Shown here: positions 13,086-15,620 of the stretch, one piece after another
Position numbering within the stretch: position 1 is the stretch's first letter
Layout: each line of letters opens with the position of its first letter
Origin: an uncultured Pirellulaceae bacterium
GTDB taxonomy: Bacteria; Planctomycetota; Planctomycetia; Pirellulales; Pirellulaceae
Length of the DNA stretch: 15,620 bases
Reading direction: 5' to 3'
NCBI GenBank assembly: GCA_947258905.1
Contig: CAMYKF010000370.1
Coordinates: 1 to 15,620 of the forward strand
Notes under the pieces: generated by a model
Databases searched by the model: none
The model's input: the letters and a program-made list of their open reading frames with translations, nothing else
What the model was told of the DNA's origin: nothing
Position numbers and translations under genes: made by a program

Positions 13086-15338
13086 TTACTGGTCAATTTT
13101 TCGGGCTGCTCGAATTTCTGCTTCGATTTCGGCCACCGATTTTTGGGCTTCACCGACCGATTGGGTAGCCGAATCGACATTGGACCGGGCATCTTGCAGT
13201 CGCTGGTTGGCTTCGTCCAACGTTTGTTGACGCTGACTGGCGACCTCATTGGCGGCAGCCAGACGTTGTGCGAATTTTTCAAGTTGTTTAATGAAGTCCA
13301 GCTCGCCCTGCCACCGGTTGACTTCATTTTGGGCTTGCTGCGTGGCGTTCTGAGCCGCTTGATATTCGGCGGCCGCCGCGTTTTGGACCTCGGCCAGAGG
13401 TACCAGGCGGGTTTCCAGATCGGTCGCGGAGGCCTTTGCCGTTTCGAGTTGTTGGGTGGCCTGCTGAACCTTTTCGTCGGTGGCCGTCACCTGGGACGTC
13501 GACTCGGTAATTGCGGTTTGCAATTGCGTGATGGTGGTTTGCGTACTGGTCATCTGCTCGTCCAGTGACTTGAGTCGCTCGGTTAGCGTTTGGACTTGCT
13601 GTTGAAGAGTTTCGTCGCCCGGCAGTTTCTCCGCAGCCTCAATCATCTTTTGCAGGGCCTCGGCCAGCAACGGTTTGGCTGCGTTGCAATCGGCCATCTG
13701 TTGTTGGCAGGTTTCGAGTTGGGTTTTCTCGGCCGAGACCTTTTCGTTGGCGGCAATCATGGCGGCTTGCACCTGATCAAAGTTCGATTGTGCCGAAGTC
13801 CGTGCGGCGACCGCTGCATCCAGTTCTGTTTTAACTGCTGCGGCTGCAGCGGTGGCTTGTTGCAGTTTGGTCTGCAAGTCCGGCAGACTGGCCGAGTGCT
13901 GTGCAGCCTGTGTCTGCGCGGCTTCCAGGCGGGAAGCCAGCGGCAGTGGATTGGGGCTGAGCGTTCCCAGTTGGTTGCCGTCTTCCGGATTCCATACGCG
14001 AATCTCGCCGGTATAATCGCCGGCAATTGCCCGCGATGTTTCGTCGCACCAGGCCACGGACAAGGCGAGATCACTGAACGCGGCAAACGCCTTCTGCTCG
14101 GCGCCATCCTGACCCCACAGTTTGGTATTACGATCGACACCCGTGGACAATATCCGCCCGTCCCGCGTGAAGGCGATCGCTGAAGCTCCGCCACCATGCG
14201 CGTTCCAGGTTTTAATCTGCGATCCGTTATTCATCTCCCACAACCGGATCGAAGTGTCTTTGCTGGCCGACGCCAGAATGTTTGAGTCAGCTCGCCAGCA
14301 GATCGAATTGATGGCGGCCGAATGGCCCTTCAAAGTCAGATACTCGCGGCCTGACCACGACTCCCACACTTGAAGCCCGCCGTTGCGGTCACCGGTAGCC
14401 AGCAACACGCCGTCGGTGCTGAACGCCAGCGACGTGACCCAGTCCGTGTGCTTCTTATGCGTGAACTTGATTTCGCCGGTCTCGGTGGAATAGACATTAA
14501 CCACGCGGCCCGAACCGCCGAGTGCTACCAGCGAATGGTCAGGGCTGATGTCCGCCGCCAGCACCGCGTCGAGTTCCTGTCCAATGGACGAAATGCGTTC
14601 GCCGGTTGCCACATCCCACAACACGGCGACACCTGAACTGCCAGCGCGACCACCGGCCGCCAGCAGGATGGAACCGCTGCGGCTGAATCGCACGACGTTA
14701 ACCGAGCCCTCGGGGAACGGCAACACACCGATCAACTGCAGAGATCCGGTGTCGTACAGCAGCACCTGGTTTTTTCCGGCCACTGCGGCGATCGGCGCCC
14801 AGGGGCTGGTGGCAATGCTGGCCGCAACCGGATTGCGTGTCGTGTGCTGGACCGGTTCAAGCGCCGTTCGCGGCAATTGCGCGACGACTTCCGGACGCAC
14901 CAGCGGATTGTCGCCCATGGCAACGGCCGATGGCTTGCGCATTACGGCACGGCTGCCCTGGTTTTCCAAAGCACCCATTTCGATCCACGTTTTGACCAAA
15001 TCGATTTCCGCTTGCGGAATCTTGCCGCCCGGCGGCATCACCGGCTCATCTTCGTGGGTGATCAGCGAATATAGATAGCTCATATCCGGATCACCCGGCT
15101 CGATCACCGATCCCGAAGAACCGCCGAGCATCAAGCTGGTAAAGTTGGTGACGTCCAGATCACCACTCTTCTTGTCCGGACTGTGACAAGCGGCGCATCG
15201 TTGTCGCAAGATTGCCATGACATGGTCGTCGTAGGTGGTTTTGGTTTCCTGTGCACTGGCGGGAGCGACCAGCAGGGTCACGATTGTCGCGAGGATTCCG
15301 CTGCAAACGGCGTATCGAATTGTTTGGTGTTTCCACAT
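13086..15338 (-). CDS. Exported cytochrome c / WD40 / coiled-coil fusion protein
   Basis: The 750-residue product has a signal peptide (1-30, ending APASAQ), then a planctomycete-type cytochrome c domain with the haem motif CAACH (C48, C51, H52) and the likely distal ligand M101 in EPVMPPGGK. Seven WD40 repeats follow from about 171 to 458, enough for one complete propeller; blades end in forms such as VLWDV, LQVWES, IRLWEM and IRVWNP. The rest, about 468-748, is an Ala-, Gln- and Glu-rich coiled coil. The ATG at 15338 gives the signal peptide. An upstream in-frame start at 15392 would be encoded by the 28-bp repeat and is rejected. A DUF1553 gene lies just upstream on the same strand; such pairs are common in planctomycetes and their role is unproven. 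Haem binding is well supported; partner and electron donor are unknown. Confidence 0.9.
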   Translation of the reverse strand: MWKHQTIRYAVCSGILATIVTLLVAPASAQETKTTYDDHVMAILRQRCAACHSPDKKSGDLDVTNFTSLMLGGSSGSVIEPGDPDMSYLYSLITHEDEPVMPPGGKIPQAEIDLVKTWIEMGALENQGSRAVMRKPSAVAMGDNPLVRPEVVAQLPRTALEPVQHTTRNPVAASIATSPWAPIAAVAGKNQVLLYDTGSLQLIGVLPFPEGSVNVVRFSRSGSILLAAGGRAGSSGVAVLWDVATGERISSIGQELDAVLAADISPDHSLVALGGSGRVVNVYSTETGEIKFTHKKHTDWVTSLAFSTDGVLLATGDRNGGLQVWESWSGREYLTLKGHSAAINSICWRADSNILASASKDTSIRLWEMNNGSQIKTWNAHGGGASAIAFTRDGRILSTGVDRNTKLWGQDGAEQKAFAAFSDLALSVAWCDETSRAIAGDYTGEIRVWNPEDGNQLGTLSPNPLPLASRLEAAQTQAAQHSASLPDLQTKLQQATAAAAAVKTELDAAVAARTSAQSNFDQVQAAMIAANEKVSAEKTQLETCQQQMADCNAAKPLLAEALQKMIEAAEKLPGDETLQQQVQTLTERLKSLDEQMTSTQTTITQLQTAITESTSQVTATDEKVQQATQQLETAKASATDLETRLVPLAEVQNAAAAEYQAAQNATQQAQNEVNRWQGELDFIKQLEKFAQRLAAANEVASQRQQTLDEANQRLQDARSNVDSATQSVGEAQKSVAEIEAEIRAARKIDQ

Positions 15339-15369
15339 TTTGTCGCGGTGGGGTGGGGAAGGATTGTTT

Positions 15370-15450
15370 GGCAGGCAAGATGCTTGTGCCACGTCCTGGC
15401 AGGCAAGATGCCCGCCTCACGTTATGCCAGGCAGATGCCCGCCCCATGTT
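15370..15450. repeat. 28-bp tandem repeat, about three copies
   Basis: Units start at 15370, 15398 and about 15426. The first two share GGCAGGCAAGATGC followed by a variable part; the third begins GCCAGGCAGATGC with one base missing. Copy one also folds on itself (GGCA/TGCC and CAAG/CTTG around ATG). The array fills the gap between the DUF1553 stop and the cytochrome/WD40 start. I recognise this GGCAAGATGC-type sequence as resembling dispersed intergenic repeats in planctomycete genomes, but cannot check it here. Confidence 0.75.
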
Positions 15451-15458
15451 TTCAGTCG

Positions 15459-15620
15459 TCAGTGATTAAATATGAACTCCTGGGAATTCAACAAGGCCCA
15501 GAACACATCTTCCAGGGCCGGCAGGGGTTCGGCGGCTTCGCCGACATGGGCTACCAGCCCTTTCAATTCTTCATCGGTGGGCACCCGGCCCAGGCACCTC
15601 AGATAAAGGTCCGTAATGAT
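15459..15620 (-). CDS. DUF1549/DUF1553 protein, C-terminal tail (5' end outside window)
   Basis: Only the last 53 codons are in the window, read from 15620 down to a TGA stop at 15459-15461. The residues LYLRCLGRVPTDEEL followed by ALEDVFWALLNSQEFIFNH are the usual ending of DUF1553 proteins, which normally carry a DUF1549 domain and often a planctomycete cytochrome c domain at the N-terminus. These large exported proteins are abundant in planctomycetes and are usually encoded beside DUF1501 or cytochrome/WD40 genes, as here. Their activity is not settled. The gene is upstream of the cytochrome/WD40 gene on the same strand with a gap of 120 bases filled by the 28-bp repeat, so they may be co-transcribed. 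The ending is distinctive, so the family call is strong despite the short fragment. Confidence 0.88.
   Translation of the reverse strand: MITDLYLRCLGRVPTDEELKGLVAHVGEAAEPLPALEDVFWALLNSQEFIFNH

Noticed and set aside
12142..13230. 362-residue open frame on the plus strand
   Set aside because: It is antisense to the M48 protease gene and runs into the next gene's 3' end. The M48 frame has the zinc motifs.
15370..15450. Possible CRISPR array
   Set aside because: The 28-bp units are directly adjacent, so there are no unique spacers, and the units diverge within each copy.

Overview
The window looks like a piece of a planctomycete chromosome, most likely from the Pirellulales. Three lineage-typical pieces support this: the C-terminal part of a DUF1559 pilin-like protein at the left edge, the C-terminal tail of a DUF1549/DUF1553 protein at the right edge, and next to that tail a planctomycete-type cytochrome c domain fused to WD40 repeats. 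Spacers with strong GC-rich hairpins, the frequent GTG starts and many poor Shine-Dalgarno sites also fit. This placement is inferred from gene content; there is no rRNA or tRNA in the window.

Layout, left to right. (1) 1-613, plus: 3' end of a DUF1559 gene, followed by a spacer with a perfect 24-bp palindrome plus T-rich tail, enclosed by a longer imperfect inverted repeat. (2) 961-2958, minus: glutamine-dependent NAD+ synthetase with intact catalytic motifs in both domains. (3) 3136-4995, plus, divergent from nadE: a membrane protein with two near-identical CxxC-X16-CxxC zinc ribbons and an acidic linker. (4) 4996-5344: a spacer with two related palindromes in inverted orientation around a GC-rich hairpin, plus an 18-bp tandem repeat. 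(5) 8496-5345, minus: a likely three-gene operon of a polytopic membrane protein, a family 5-type uracil-DNA glycosylase and a CPBP intramembrane protease. (6) 8724-9557, plus: an M48 metalloprotease with a Tat-like lipoprotein signal. (7) 9558-9954: a cluster of hairpins between convergent genes. (8) 15620-9955, all minus: the DUF1553 tail, a cytochrome c/WD40/coiled-coil protein, a membrane-anchored M48 protease, an exported protein of unknown family and a pentapeptide-repeat protein.

How they fit together. NadE and the glycosylase are cytoplasmic housekeeping or repair enzymes. Much of the rest concerns the cell envelope: two M48 proteases, a CPBP protease, exported or membrane proteins and the cytochrome/WD40 protein. 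No phage, transposase, CRISPR array, toxin-antitoxin pair or recognisable defence system was found. The least explained material is (a) the nested structure at 681-800, (b) the inverted pair of REP-like palindromes at 5064-5192, whose stems differ by compensatory changes, and (c) the cytochrome/propeller/coiled-coil fusion next to DUF1553. I do not see a clearly new multi-gene system and do not claim one.
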